A stretch of DNA of 64,000 nucleotides from Pholiota molesta (taxonomy: Eukaryota; Basidiomycota; Agaricomycetes; Agaricales; Strophariaceae), in the NCBI GenBank assembly GCA_014925825.1, contig JACGCK010000005.1, forward strand, positions 868,001-932,000. Reading direction: 5' to 3'. Positions 24,749 through 35,895 of this stretch are shown here, piece after piece. A program made the position numbers and the translations under genes. Under the pieces are notes generated by a model. That model was given only the letters and a program-made list of their open reading frames with translations, searched no databases and was not told the origin of the DNA. Positions within the stretch are counted from its first letter, which is position 1. Each line of letters begins with the position of its first letter.

Positions 24749-25923
24749 TTAAGATTCTGTGTTTTCCATGTTTTTGGTTGGTATGTCAAAAAGGAAGCTT
24801 GTCAGGTAACTCGCAATGTACTCATGGACCTTGCTAGTCGGATGAATATGGTCAAACCAGAAAGGCCCACCGGAATTCTTAATATCTGTTTCGTCGAAAC
24901 CAAAAGTGGTTGGGTCGTCCAATAAAGTATTAAAGAGTTGGAAAGAGGATAAAAGGAATACAGAGCTATCCGCATGTGTTGAGCTGAATTTCTTGGCGGC
25001 CTCACATAGATTGTTGTTCCAGTCCACAATTTTTTTTGCTGCATTTTCTTCTCGACCTTTACGCACTGACAGTAAAGTAGGCTATAACACAATGATCTAC
25101 TGAAGTGATTTTGGTTATGCTTACCGGCAGGGCTACGATGACTTGGAGGGACATTGATAAATAAGAAATTCCGTGCACCGACATTGTACAGCAGATCCTG
25201 TAGGGCAAGAAATTTCTCCATCGCGTCATCTCGAGCTGGATATCTAAGAATCGACAGGGAATTGAAAGACACTATACATTAATCATATAGACGAATGGTT
25301 GGGAGAGCACAGAGGAATTTTATACGCACGCGCAGTCATTTATACCGACCCAAATTACTAGATTCATAAATCACACAAAACCAACTGAGAATCAGGCGCT
25401 TCGTTCTGATCAAGGGGTCACAAGCTCACCAAAGAGTGTGTCTTCAGCTGTCCAAGGAGCTTTAGCCGGTTTCTTACCAAGGCCTGGAAGAAAAAGGTTT
25501 TGGATCTGTTGCCCAACTCCTCCCAGAGTATCGCCGGCCCTTGCATAGTCATGAACAAGAAGAGGATGTGCTATCCATTCTTTACTTTGATCCTTTAATT
25601 TGCCTGCCTTGTGAGGCTTCTTGGGTGGTCTATATCGTGGCCCAGGACGAAATTTGGTGATAAGATGTCCGACCCAGTTGGGCTTGTCCGGGTCGTTCCA
25701 GAGACCAGGGAAGGGTAAACCCAATGGATCAGCAGCATTTTGTTTGGATTCATCATGATCAAGCCCAGAGTCCACAGAGCTGTAGGAATCACCACTTCAA
25801 AGAAAGAAAGAAATGAGCAGAAGAAGGCAGATCTAATAGGTAAGAGCTCACGAACAAGATAACGAGGCGAGTTATGGAAGAAAATCCTTTCCATGCAGAC
25901 CCTACGTTATAGATGGTAGACAT
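24749..25923 (-). CDS. GDSL/SGNH esterase (CE16-like), no signal peptide seen
   Basis: This is an SGNH-fold hydrolase resembling fungal CE16 acetylesterases. The start MSTIYNVGSAWKGFSSITRL (ATG 25923) is spliced with a GTTCGT donor to give VIFGDSYSSVDSGLD, which contains the nucleophile serine of block I. GLPFPGLWNDPDKPNWVGHL and PLLVHDYARAGDTLGG follow. A later exon has IWVGINDC (block III Asn), then NFLFINVPPSHRSPA. The last exon carries FWFDHIHPTSKVHEYIASYL with the catalytic Asp and His of block V, and ends NMENTES. All four block residues are present, so it should be active. Unlike most CE16 enzymes I see no hydrophobic signal sequence before the GDSY motif; either it is intracellular or the true first exon lies further upstream. 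The physiological substrate is unknown. Confidence 0.85.
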
Positions 25924-26334
25924 AGCGTTCGACAAACGACCTGCACCTTCAAATCGATGGGACCACAACGGGACTTGGACGTAGTTCAAACGTAGTTGGA
26001 CTCTCGAGACTCGGGAGGTTGCTTGGGAGTCTCTGTTGGCTACTGCCGATATTCACGTGAGTTGGATGACCCTGCCAGCGACACCGCCGCCTTGAAAAAC
26101 AATTGTAAGTGAGTAGGTCCGTAACCCGCTTGATTGTAACCAATTTTTAAATAGGATAACCCGGCTGTGTATGAAAATATAATTTGTTGTAGTGAAAGTA
26201 GTGTCTCTTTTGCTAGTGTCAGTAGGAATGCGATGTCATGTTTTGGCACATGAGCGGCCTTGTGTTCATGTTCCTCTACTCACGCAGATGTAAGAGCATT
26301 TTTGCCAAGTATTTTTCGTATAAATTACATAGCC
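25924..26334. other. Intergenic between esterase start and RPA32-like stop
   Basis: This 411-base stretch should hold the promoter and any non-coding first exon of the esterase and the 3' flank of the RPA32-like gene. The part directly upstream of the esterase ATG is open for some codons, but without an ATG. No regulatory motif stood out. Confidence 0.4.
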
Positions 26335-27518
26335 CTAAATGCATTTATATTCATCGTCCGCAACGGTGGTGATGAGTTTCCGACATATGAGGTCTTCCAA
26401 CGTCTCGCTTGAAGAAGAATTTAGATCGCGAAATTTGAGAAATAATATTCTTACCTCAGTTCATCGGACGTGAGCCCTGGATTAAGAGCTATGAGATCAG
26501 GTATAAATTCGTCAACATGAACTCCGCGATCCTTGTCGGTGTCTTTATCGATGAGACATGCGAGTATGTCTTGTTCTAGTGAGAGTCTCTTCGGCAGTGG
26601 CAAAATAGAGGCTGATTTGATTATTCTCGACGAACTGGCCACAGGTTGTTCATCAATCAGAGCTACAAGCTGTTGCCTCGCCCGAATCCCACTTTTGGGG
26701 TGGTCCTTTTCCGAGATACTGACTCGTTGAAGGTCATGAGCCAAATCATTTACCTCGCCTGTCCTGGAATTTGGAAGGGGGTAAACCTAGTATTGTAGAA
26801 AATGACGGAATGGAATCATTCAAGCTGAATGTCAGACGTAACAATATTGAAGTATTGAGCTTACCGGAGGACCTCTTTCCAAGCATAATGTTTCTAGAAT
26901 GGCATGGAGTATATGATGATAAATTTCATGTCCATCGTGTACTGGTCGAATATGCCGGATTTTGAGGCTTCTGAAATTTTTGTATACGTCCAACTCCGCA
27001 ACGATGCGTGCATAAGAGAAGTCTCTTGAATCCCCGTGTAAGTACCCAAATAAGGAGGGAGTTCATGAGTGACCCTCACGCAAATTCTGGATCGCCTGCT
27101 TGCAGGTGCGGCCATCTCTGACCATTGATCCTGCCCGTTCCATCATCCAATCTGTACGTTACTTTGCCCGTCGTGGGGTCAGCAACATGAGAGGATACAT
27201 TGGCCATAAGCATGACCTAGTGACTACACATCACGGTTCAAAATATTTCGCGCGACTATGTGGACCTACCTGCTTAATGGGGAACCCATCGATATTGCAG
27301 TCTGTCGTACCTTCAGTCGCAGTGGCAGCGAGTAGCTGTCGTATGGTGACCCTACGAAGGCCCTCAGTTGGGTTTGGGGCAGAGTTCTATAGAGACGAAT
27401 GACATCAACACGCAATGAACATCGTAGGATCAAGTTGGAAACTAACCTCGATGTATTGAGAGGACGATAGATGAGGCACTTGGCTAGAGAAAGAGTAGGA
27501 CTGACTCAACGGTGCCAT
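26335..27518 (-). CDS. Second, divergent RPA32-like protein (RPA2 paralogue)
   Basis: A spliced minus-strand gene rebuilds a full RPA32 architecture. The start MAPLSQSYSFSSQVPHLSSS (ATG 27518) is a Ser/Gln-rich N-terminus. It is followed by GLRRVTIRQLLAATATEG, then the OB fold: VMLMANVSSHVADPTTGKVT, YRLDDGTGRINGQRW, FSYARIVAELDVYKNFRSLK and IRHIRPVHDGHEIYHHILHA with LERGPP after it. The linker leads to a winged helix (LSLEQDILACLIDKDTDKDR, GVHVDEFIPDLIALNPGLTS), and the last exon gives ETLEDLICRKLITTVADDEY ending at 26335. About six introns of 50-65 bases, all with GT-AG ends and in frame. The motif order LDDGTGR, HIRP, HEIYxHIL and the C-terminal helix matches Rfa2 at 23450-24603, but identity looks low. 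Humans have a comparable paralogue, RPA4. A meiotic or repair-specific role is possible but not shown. Confidence 0.85.
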
Positions 27519-27899
27519 GGCTAGCCTAAACAGGCGATGAAAGATGAGATCACAAAGAGGTGAAGGAAGGCAGCCAAGATTCAACCAAGAGTTGGCTGAC
27601 TGCTTCGCAGTGCCTCTGGCGCATAAACTGGAGAGATAGCTTTCCCGAAGAGAGAAATATGACAAGAGGCACCCCGGAGGTTATGGTATCAGCCTAGGAT
27701 TAACTTGAACTTCATGCATCCATGATGGACCATGACAGAACTTAGATTGACTGCTTTGCGTCGGCTCGATCGGCAAAGCGTGACCAAATTCAGGAAGAGT
27801 TGCCAAATCGTCCTGTTCACTTTCCACTCCACTATTCCAAGGTGACATTTCACTCACTCCGTGATTTCCTCCTTACTGATTTTTGTGCTTCCAAAGGAC
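27519..27899. promoter_or_regulatory. Divergent promoter of the RPA32-like and NCE101-like genes
   Basis: 381 bases lie between two divergent ATGs. Unlike the RFA2 promoter it has no ACGCGT that I can find, which suggests the two RPA32 genes are not controlled in the same way. No TATA box is obvious. Confidence 0.35.
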
Positions 27900-28159
27900 A
27901 TGCCTTACCTTTTGTCGCGGTATGTGTAGCATAACAAGTCTCCCTCAAACGTCAATTTATGATATCAATCGATTTCAGAGGCTTAGATCCTTTCGTTGGA
28001 TTGTTCACAGGAGTGCTGGCATTTTACCTCCATGAAACCCATCCTAGAACTGCGAGGCCACAAGAAGAGAGATTGGTCGAGTTGTTGCGATGGAAATACA
28101 GAAAGTATCAAGAAAAGAGGCACGATGAGCTATTGGCGTTAGATGACACCAGTGCATAG
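27900..28159 (+). CDS. Nce101-like small single-pass membrane protein
   Basis: This gene encodes a protein of about 66 residues in two exons. The first exon has only 20 bases (MPYLLSR up to the intron at 27920-27978). The mature sequence continues GLDPFVGLFTGVLAFYLHET, then HPRTARPQEERLVELLRWKY and a charged tail. A short N-terminus, a DP motif, one hydrophobic segment ending in YxxHE, and a basic LxELL segment with Pro-Gln-Glu before it are the features of the fungal Nce101 (non-classical export protein 1) family. In yeast Nce101 was linked to leaderless secretion, but its molecular function is unclear. The match rests on short motifs. Confidence 0.7.
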
Positions 28160-28342
28160 TATATTGGATTTAATCGTCCTTATTTCAGTATGCTGAATTT
28201 TTGTTTCCCTTCTATATCTTGGACTTGTTATGATTAATGCTTATTGTCTGTAGACATATGCTCTACCCCTTACACCTTGAGAGGAGAAATGACGAAGATA
28301 GTGATTATACTTATCGGAACATTATCCCGCCTCCGTGCTCGA

Positions 28343-28891
28343 CTATGCCTTCAACAGGTCGTAAACCGACGACATGATCCCTTCGAATAATTCCCGATCC
28401 TCATTCCCAGAACTGTCTTCTATTGCGTTTGATGGGGCGAGGGCTAAACCAACAATCACACTCCGGCGAAAGCTCTCCAAGCCATTTTTTGATTCTTCCG
28501 TCCAAATTATAGTTGCGATTTGTGATGCATAGAGGGAATGGAGAGTCTGTAAGTGGGGGGACGGAGCGCTGCCTAGGAGGGGAGTTAATTCCACAGCAGG
28601 AGATGGTTCCGGCAGAACGAGTTTGTCAGGCTGGGAAGGATCATTCGTTGGAGGTAGGAGAGAAGCCGTAGCGGGTAATGTAGCTTGGATCTATGTCAAA
28701 AATCGGTTCATTCAGCGTGAATCCATCATGGACACAATTGGCGTATCCAATATCTAGAGCCGCACCAGATTGCCCACTTTGCCCATCTGCGTCACCAAAA
28801 CAAGAATACGATCTGCGAACGACTGCATGAAAACCTGGGTGTGTTTCCCCCCTAATTCTCGAGATGTCTGCCGAGGTGTGAAGGAGGCCAT
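28343..28891 (-). CDS. Proteasome assembly chaperone 3 (PSMG3/Pac3-like)
   Basis: This small protein probably guides assembly of the 20S proteasome alpha ring together with a Pac4-type partner. Exon 1 (ATG 28891) reads MASFTPRQTSRELGGKHTQV and then FADRILVLVTQMGKVGNL, very close to the central strand of human PSMG3 with its ILVLVTQxGKxG motif. One intron of about 75 bases leads to IQATLPATASLLPPTNDP, then LTPLLGSAPSPHLQTLHSLY and a final helix containing FRRSVIVGLALAP, and the end VYDLLKA at 28343. About 155 residues, slightly longer than the human protein because of the Pro-rich insert and C-terminal helix. It is divergent from MED16, with 168 bases between start codons. Confidence 0.83.
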
Positions 28892-29059
28892 TGAAGGTTT
28901 TTGAGTTCGAAGACCTCAGTTATCGTTGAATGCCGTGGGAATAAGAGGCATAATAGTAATAGCTCTGCGTCAGCGCAGGCGCGCTTGCGTAGGATTGACT
29001 TCTGACTTTCACCCGGACAATCGACATGCCCAGTTCGCGCTCTTGAATAGACTACCAAT

Positions 29060-32000
29060 ATGGACTCGCAACACGACGTGATTATGGGACCTTCATCTCC
29101 CTCAAAAGGCAAGGGAGTTGATACAGGGAATAAAACATGGCGTGTCAGTTGGTGGGACTTCTACCCACTCCTTGAACGTCCGAAACGGTACGCCTATAAG
29201 TCAGTTTGTAGCCTTAGACTGATTTTTTTTTACACAGGCCAGTACAGTGGTCCCAATCCTCAGTGATATTCACTGCCCACCCTACGGAACCCTTGATTAC
29301 CGCGCGACATTTCTCTTCCTCTAAACAGTTCGTTCTGCCTTCCCCAACACCAATTATCGCGTCTCCAGGATTCTATGATCCCCCATCTATCCTATCAGTA
29401 TCTCCAGGAGACCTATGGTTGTTTGCGTACTTCCCGAGACGCGAAGGCGAAGGCGTTGGTTGTCTTTGGAAACGAGGTCCTCAGATTGACAATTGGGTCG
29501 TGAAGGAATGTTGGACTTACCCTAAGTGTGGTGGCGTCGTAGCTGCATCCTGGCTGGCAAATCATAGAGAAGTGAATATACAATATCGTTTCCTAAAAGC
29601 TATGCTGATTGTAATTTCATTCACACAGTGGACGTCCAATGCGCAAGGAGACCCAATGCGTCTTCCTCCTCGAGGACCAAATACTCCTATATCGGACCCT
29701 ACGCTGCTGATTGTGACAGAGGATCACTGGGTCCATCTGACTTACATTCGTTTCTATTTACCTGGTATCAGGTTTATCAAGAGACACCTGCCATTTACTG
29801 GTATTTCCACCGAAATGGGCAATGCCATGGACGTTGGCGATAATTCCAACAACACACGCCGATGTATAGATGCTGCAATTGGAATTGGGTATAACGGTAA
29901 ATAACCACTACGCTCTCGCCTTTCCGTTCAAATACTCATATAATATCTGCAGAGACATCTGTCTTTATAGCAACGCATTCAAGTAGAGTCCCTCCGCCAA
30001 CGCGACAGGCAACCTCATTACCTTCGTTCAACTCGATGGATCTGTCAGTCCCCGTCGACCTGACCGGTATGAATCCTCCAGATCAAAAAGTTATCGAATG
30101 GGATAATTGGGGAGAAGAACGTACAATTGAACTCTTCGAAGTAACTCTTCGATTTGATGGTTCATCTATGGGTATTATATCACTATTTCATAGTCTATCC
30201 TCCAATCTCATTGCGCATTTAGCCTTAGTCTCAAATGTTGTAACCTCGCTGGAGTGTACCGCCCCATTGACGGGTCTGACATTCGCATGCGTCCCTCCTC
30301 AAATTTCCGCAGCCACATCCGATAATAATTCTATTCCCAACCGAAATCTGGCGGAGAAAGGAAAGATGTTCCTTGTGAAATCGACCATTGATTTCCATGA
30401 CTGTGCGCCATTTTATGCTACCCTTACCTTTCGTCATTCATATCTTTCATAGACAGCAAACCCCCAACGTCTACTCTGGCACTATATGCTCTCGTTAGTC
30501 GACCCGTCCCCAATAATCCTCGGACTAATTTTTGGGTACACATAAACTACATTCAGCATAGGATGGTTTTCTGATTTGGATGCTGCCTCTAGTCACTTCA
30601 GAAAGAATCGACTCGAGCTCTAGAAACTGGAGTTGTGACTTACGTCCAACCCTTTCTCGATCTAGCAAGTCCGAACATGATATCGATGTATACATGCTTG
30701 TTAGATATCTCTGGACCGATACCTATAGGCCAGAAAGACACCGTAATAGGAACGGCCAAAGTCCTCAATTTGTCAGTTCCCTTTTGGTACAGTTGCTACT
30801 CACGCTAAGTCTTTACTATCTAGCAGTCCGGACCTCAGTGACGATCCGCACTGGGAATCAACTGTCATCAAATGTCCTACGAATTCCTTGGGTAGAAATT
30901 GTAGGCTTGTTCATCCTCGAACCTTTATTGTCACTTTCTGACAATCATATAAGTGCCAGTGACAGCGACAATATCGCCCAATGGCAGATTGTTATGTACT
31001 CTTTCCTCTTCGCTTACAGTCCCTCAAAGCTCAATACACACACTGCCGAAGAAGCGTTTATCAAATATCTCAAGTAATTATTTTCACTTGTGTCGATTTC
31101 AAACAATGACTCATTCACTTAGACTCCCCTTTATCGCTGGGTCTGGCTATCGCTATCCTTGGCCGGGTATCTACATCAGATCTAGTTCATGCAATCTGCT
31201 CACCCCATGTATCCCTCGATGAAGCAACTAACGTTATATATCATACCCTGGATCTTCTGGACACTCATTACAGGTCCGATATACCCTATCCTTCGACGTG
31301 GGATGTCGTGGGAATTGCAACTGAGGTTTATAGGTCAGTCTGATGTTCACTCTCATAAGCGATCATCCTTTGAATATTTGTTTTCAAGAGCTCGGTCTTT
31401 GCATGCGAAGGATGAAAAGGAGTCTGAAATGTTAAAGGAGCTTTGGCAAACGGCCCATGATATCTGTTCATTGGCAGCTTGCAACATGGCCTTTGAAGAT
31501 TGCAAGGAGGAAGATGGCTATGATTTGGGTTAGTTCTCGAAACCATGTCTTCATATTTCACTAATCAGAGGCTCAACGTAGACGCCGTCTGGCAAATAAT
31601 TTCCATATGTACTTGGGTTGTTAGTTTCACGGAGAGATTGATGAAGGCGTGCGTCCTTTCAAATAACTCGGTGATTGCTACAAAACAAGGTGATGGAAAA
31701 GGTGTGTGGTGTTTGCCCCACCACTTTATTTTAGCTCACCTTTGTCCATGAGTAGATTCCGAAATATTGACTTCGCCTATTCTTTTACACCTTGCTCACC
31801 CCTTTGCGTTGCAAAATTTCATCGCGGCGCTGGGCCACGTAAGAACATTCCGAAAGTTTCTCGGCTCCCTTCCCGCCGGAGGAGAGCATGCAAAGATCGC
31901 TCAAGCCGTGCTCATCGATGCCGTGGACTGTTCAGGTGTTGATTTTGGGAATTTGATCTCTCTATTGGAAGAAAATTTTGGAGCTACCCAAAAGCTAGAA

Positions 32001-32442
32001 CGTAGGTGTTGGCATCTCTCATTTATATCGGCGACTAATATAATACATTGTAGCTCAGGACTGTAGGAAGGCTCTCGCGGCGTGCCACCCAGTACCTGCG
32101 ATGCGACCGCGGTTAGGTGAACTGCTGCAGAAAATTTCACAATCTAAGACAATCCTCAACAAATCGACCCTATTCATAAAGCCATTTGACCTTGTGGATG
32201 GAGTGGCTCGGATATCTATCATGAATCAGTCGAAGAACGACCAGCGCGATGTCATAACAAAAGGTGTCTTGGATAAACAGGTGTCTAAAGGTTTGTGTTT
32301 GCGATGTGGTGGCAAGACATCTGTGGAAACCAAGAATCCCTTCGGCTCAAATCACTCTTATCCAAAATGGACCGTTTGGGAGCTTATGTGGCAATTGCGT
32401 TGTATCTGTGGAGGTTCATGGTTATCATATGCCAGGAACTAA
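29060..32442 (+). CDS. MED16: Mediator tail subunit Med16 (Sin4-like)
   Basis: Med16 is a beta-propeller-type subunit of the Mediator tail that relays activator signals to RNA polymerase II. The N-terminus (MDSQHDVIMGPSSPSKGKG) is followed by VSWWDFYPLLERPKR spliced to PVQWSQSSVIFTAHPTEPLI. VIEWDNWGEERTIELFEVTL lies in the middle. The C-terminus is the clearest evidence: KGLCLRCGGKTSVE and then WTVWELMWQLRCICGGSW, the same CxRCG ... W ... CxCGGxW zinc-ribbon-like ending as human MED16. Exons before it (ENFGATQKLE joined to DCRKALAACHPVPAMRPRLG) are helical. About twelve introns. Near 30613-30616 the frame appears to slip by one base between HFRKNRL and RALETGVVTYVQP; one missing base would explain it. 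I could not settle every exon join between 30420 and 31130. Confidence 0.85.
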
Positions 32443-32538
32443 TTTGTCATTTTCATTTGTTTTGGTGTACATTGAATTGAAGCTCTGTAATTGCTTTCGG
32501 TAAAATAATTTGGTGTTAGAGCGCAACAAACTCGTTTG

Positions 32539-34343
32539 TCATAGCTTGCTTTCAGGACCTTCGTCTTGCCCGAGGTAGAAGTCAACCGCATTTTTTACCT
32601 CTTCCAGCCATTCGGTTACTACAGCCTCGTCGAAGACATTATTGTCCCAGTGAATAATCAACTGTAACTGTTGTTGGGAAGTCGATGCTCCCAGGTATAA
32701 CTCTGTTGGCCGGCAGTGAAGCATTGTTGTGTTTTTTATTAGCCGCAGATTCGGAACAGTGGAGTCTTTTTCGTAACCCAAAGGATATTCGCGCGGAAGT
32801 AAGAGGTCAATCTAGAGGCAGAAAGATCAGAACTTCATATCAAACAATTATAATAATGCAAGCTCGTACATTTCCCATACTGGAACCACCATTATTGAAG
32901 ACGGGGCCTCTTGCAGCTTCTTCCAAAGGGGAGAATGTCTTAGCAGTGAAATCTTTTGGCGGACCCCTCTCTGTTCGCCATTGGAAAGCTTTTCGTTTGT
33001 GGAACGCTAGCCTTGCAGGACGGGAAACGGATCCAAGCTCCAGGAATAGTGGATGCTTGAAAGTGTTATTTGACTGCTTTTTAATCAACCTAGACCGGAG
33101 CAAGAATCGGTTTTTCGAGAGCATAGCATCGAAGGGAGGAACTTCCGCTCCAGGACGCAGGCGTGCTGACGCGCCCAAAGGCATCATAGGAAGGGAGTAA
33201 AAGAAGAAACCGATGGAGACACAAACATGGCTGAATCCACCTGCTTCAATCCACTCCTTATCAAGGAACGGCCTCAAGTTCAAGGGTCCGACAGAAGACA
33301 TGGGTTCTTTCTTCCGGAACTCCCATTCCTCTTCTGATATCTCTCCGCGGAGGTAGCGCTTGAGGAGGAGTCGAGCCGTAGCAATCTGTGCGATAACAGG
33401 ATATGCGTTGCCGAAGGTCACATTATGTTTACGACAGTTGGAAATTATGAGTCGCGATGTTTCCACCGACAATGCAGTGTTCAACAATCTCGAAGCGGCC
33501 GGGAGGAATTCAGTTTGTTGAGAAACTCGTCGAGGGATTGTATGTCCGCCCTAAAACAAGAAAATTGAAGGTAAATTAACCAATGAAAGAAATAATTGGA
33601 AATAAATAATTTACTGCAGCGAATTTCCCCATCCTTTTTGTGGCAAGAATTTTAGCAACCGCGAGACGCCATCTCCGTTTGGAAATGCTCATCTTGAGCT
33701 GAGGATACAAGTTTTCGGAAGCCTCGGATAGTGCTAGTTGTCGGGTCAGGTTCCAAGTCTGTGTAGGAGAATCTTGCCGACAGAGTTGATTGAAAAATGT
33801 CTTCAATATGGTGATATTGGACATTCCATCTGTAATCGAATGCGCTACATGTAGAAAAATGTGAAAGACATCGACTACATCGGTTCGTCTGAGGATGAAT
33901 ATACGGGCCAGCAGATCGTTCGTGAGAAGTCTTTCTTTTACGATGATCCTTTTCATCATATCGTCAGCTTCCTGTGCCGATGTGATGTCTTGGAACGTGA
34001 TTTCTTCCGAGCGACATTGGCGCAAATTTTCAGCTTCAACGACAAAATATGTAGAGTCTTCGTCTCGTTCTTCAATACGTGCACCCAGTAGGGGGAATTG
34101 TTGTTTGAGATTGGTCCAAGTTCTCGATATGTTTGTATAACTGAAAACATCTTCAGCTTTGATGCGATCGATTCCAATTTCGGAGTGTTGGAGCGTATCA
34201 GCAGTTCCCTGGAAAACACTGTCATAGTAGAATCCTAGCTCCAGTAACCCTAGCGGCCGTTCATAGATGAGGCCTAGGGACTCTTTTGAATTAGGTTGCT
34301 GAAACCTCCAGCTTCCCGTGGTAGAAGGGGTCGAGAGCGCCAT
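32539..34343 (-). CDS. Condensation/alcohol-acetyltransferase-like acyltransferase with C-terminal SKL
   Basis: This CoA-dependent acyltransferase-type protein has the HxxxD active-site motif. The start MALSTPSTTGSWRFQQPNSK is at 34343. The N-terminal half has GLLELGFYYDSVF, TWTNLKQQFPLLGARI and FHIFLHVAHSITDGMSN; HSITD is the catalytic HxxxD. The second half has GGHTIPRRVSQQTEFLPAAS, VTFGNAYPVIAQIATARLLL and VGPLNLRPFLD. The last exon gives NTTMLHCRPTELYLGASTSQ and LQLIIHWDNNVFDEAVVTEW. The final codons AGC AAG CTA TGA give Ser-Lys-Leu-stop, a textbook type 1 peroxisomal signal. Two introns; all joins in frame. The family in fungi includes acyltransferases of secondary and glycolipid metabolism; neighbours here (MED16, PUS4) are housekeeping genes, so no pathway can be read from context. 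Confidence 0.85.
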
Positions 34344-34718
34344 GATCTTACCAGATCTTTCCAAGAAACGAGAGGACTGATGCTGTCCGACCGATGGAAA
34401 TGGAACCAAACGAAGAAGCTTTTATAGCGACACAGCCCATGCTTACACACATGTGTATTGAGTACTGAGTTACGAACCAACCTTAAAATAGTTTGAAATG
34501 AAATGGCCTACTCCTTGTGTCACGTGGGTGACATTGAATATAATTTCAAATACTCCCAGCTCTGCGCAACTTTACGTCGACACCTACTTCCCGAGTGGCC
34601 TTTAACCGCCGCAAAACCAACTTGGATTGATATTTGGAACGTCTTGCAGGCCCAATTTGTCGTCAAGTTACCGCGACCATCGATATCTATAAATTATCCT
34701 ACTTGTTCGCCAGCGCCA
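34344..34718. promoter_or_regulatory. Divergent promoter of the acyltransferase and PUS4
   Basis: 375 bases lie between divergent start codons. An open frame with a TTG near 34634 runs into PUS4 without an ATG and is probably 5' UTR. No recognisable operator. Confidence 0.35.
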
Positions 34719-35895
34719 ATGCCGAAAGTTTCTCTGTCATCTTTCCCTGTTTCTGCCCTTTTGGCGTAGCGAAGCCCTCCGGCCCAACAAGCATGTCTGT
34801 TGTCAATGATGTACAACTATTGGTTGCTCGTTCAAGGCTATTCGCCGAAGCTGATAAACTCGCTAAAATCAAAGGCAAAAAAATCGACCGTCGAAGAGGA
34901 AAACATGGCCGTGAATCCGTGAAGGTTGGACAAGGTGGAACTCTGGATCCTCTCGCGGATGGTGTTTTAGGTAAAGCTTGTTTGTTGCATTTTTTTATAG
35001 CGTTCGGTTGGTTTAATGAGAGATGATTGATTTTACAGTCATTGGAGTTGGCAAGGGCACAAAAAAGTTAAATGATTTTCTCGGCTGCACCAAGGTAAAT
35101 GATTTGCATGCAGTACATCGTCAAATTTCTACTGACGAACGTCAATAGGAATACGAAACGACGTGTCTGCTTGGATGCGAAACCGATACTTATGATAGCG
35201 AAGGTGTTCGCGTCCGGCTTGCTCCATGGCAGCATGTTACGCGACAACAAGTCGAAACTGCGCTTCCAAAATTTACGGGAGAAATTACCCAGGTGCCCCC
35301 GATGTGTGTCATGAATTGGCTCTTCATCTACACTGCAGTCGCTGACCCGCTTGACAGTTTCTCCGCCTTAAAAATGGATGGCAAGCCATTATATGAGTAT
35401 GCTCGGAAAGGCATTCCACTCCCGCGACCTATCGAACCCCGACCCGTGACTGTTCATTCCCTGGAAATCGTCGAATGGCTAGGCCAGGATCATTCTTTTT
35501 CATGGCCTGAAAAGCAAATGTCGCAAGACGAAAGAGAAGCATTGGAAACAGCGCTTAAAGGTGTTCAGGAGGACCCGACAATTAAAGACGAACCAGAAAC
35601 ACCACCAGATAACTTAAAACCAACCGCTTTTATCCTCAAGATGAAGGTATCTGGTGGAACATATGTGCGGTCCATCGTCCATGATCTTGCACACTCTGTT
35701 GGCTCGGCTGGACATGTGTCGACTTTAAAACGGTCACGGCAAGGGCGTTTCGTGCTGAACCCAGAGGAAGAAGGGGACTGTCAATGCATTCCATGGGAAA
35801 CTTTCGAAAAAGCTCTCACTGATGTAGGTGAGGTCGACGAGGAGGGGTGGTCAGAATGGGAGAGGCAGGTGATGCAACACCTTGAAGTTGTCTGA
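34719..35895 (+). CDS. PUS4: tRNA pseudouridine-55 synthase Pus4 (TruB family), with a one-base frame break near the start
   Basis: This enzyme converts U55 in the T-loop of tRNAs to pseudouridine. Family motifs are complete: KPSGPTSMSVVNDVQ, the catalytic-Asp motif VGQGGTLDPLADGVL spliced to VIGVGKGTKKLNDFLG, then [38 protein letters not shown] after an intron at about 35304-35357, and GGTYVRSIVHDLAHSVGSAG. The end is QHLEVV. The best ATG is at 34719 (MPKVSLSSFPVSALL), but it is one base out of frame with VAKPSGP. One more T in the TTTT run at 34759-34762 would give SALFGVAKPSGP, which fits TruB proteins well. Otherwise the first in-frame ATG (34796) would remove the conserved KPSG motif. 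I take the gene as functional with a likely sequence error. Confidence 0.9.

Noticed and set aside
26335..34343. Secondary-metabolite cluster around the acyltransferase
   Set aside because: Neighbours are RPA32-like, Nce101-like, Psmg3, Med16 and Pus4; no synthase, P450, transporter or regulator of a pathway is present.
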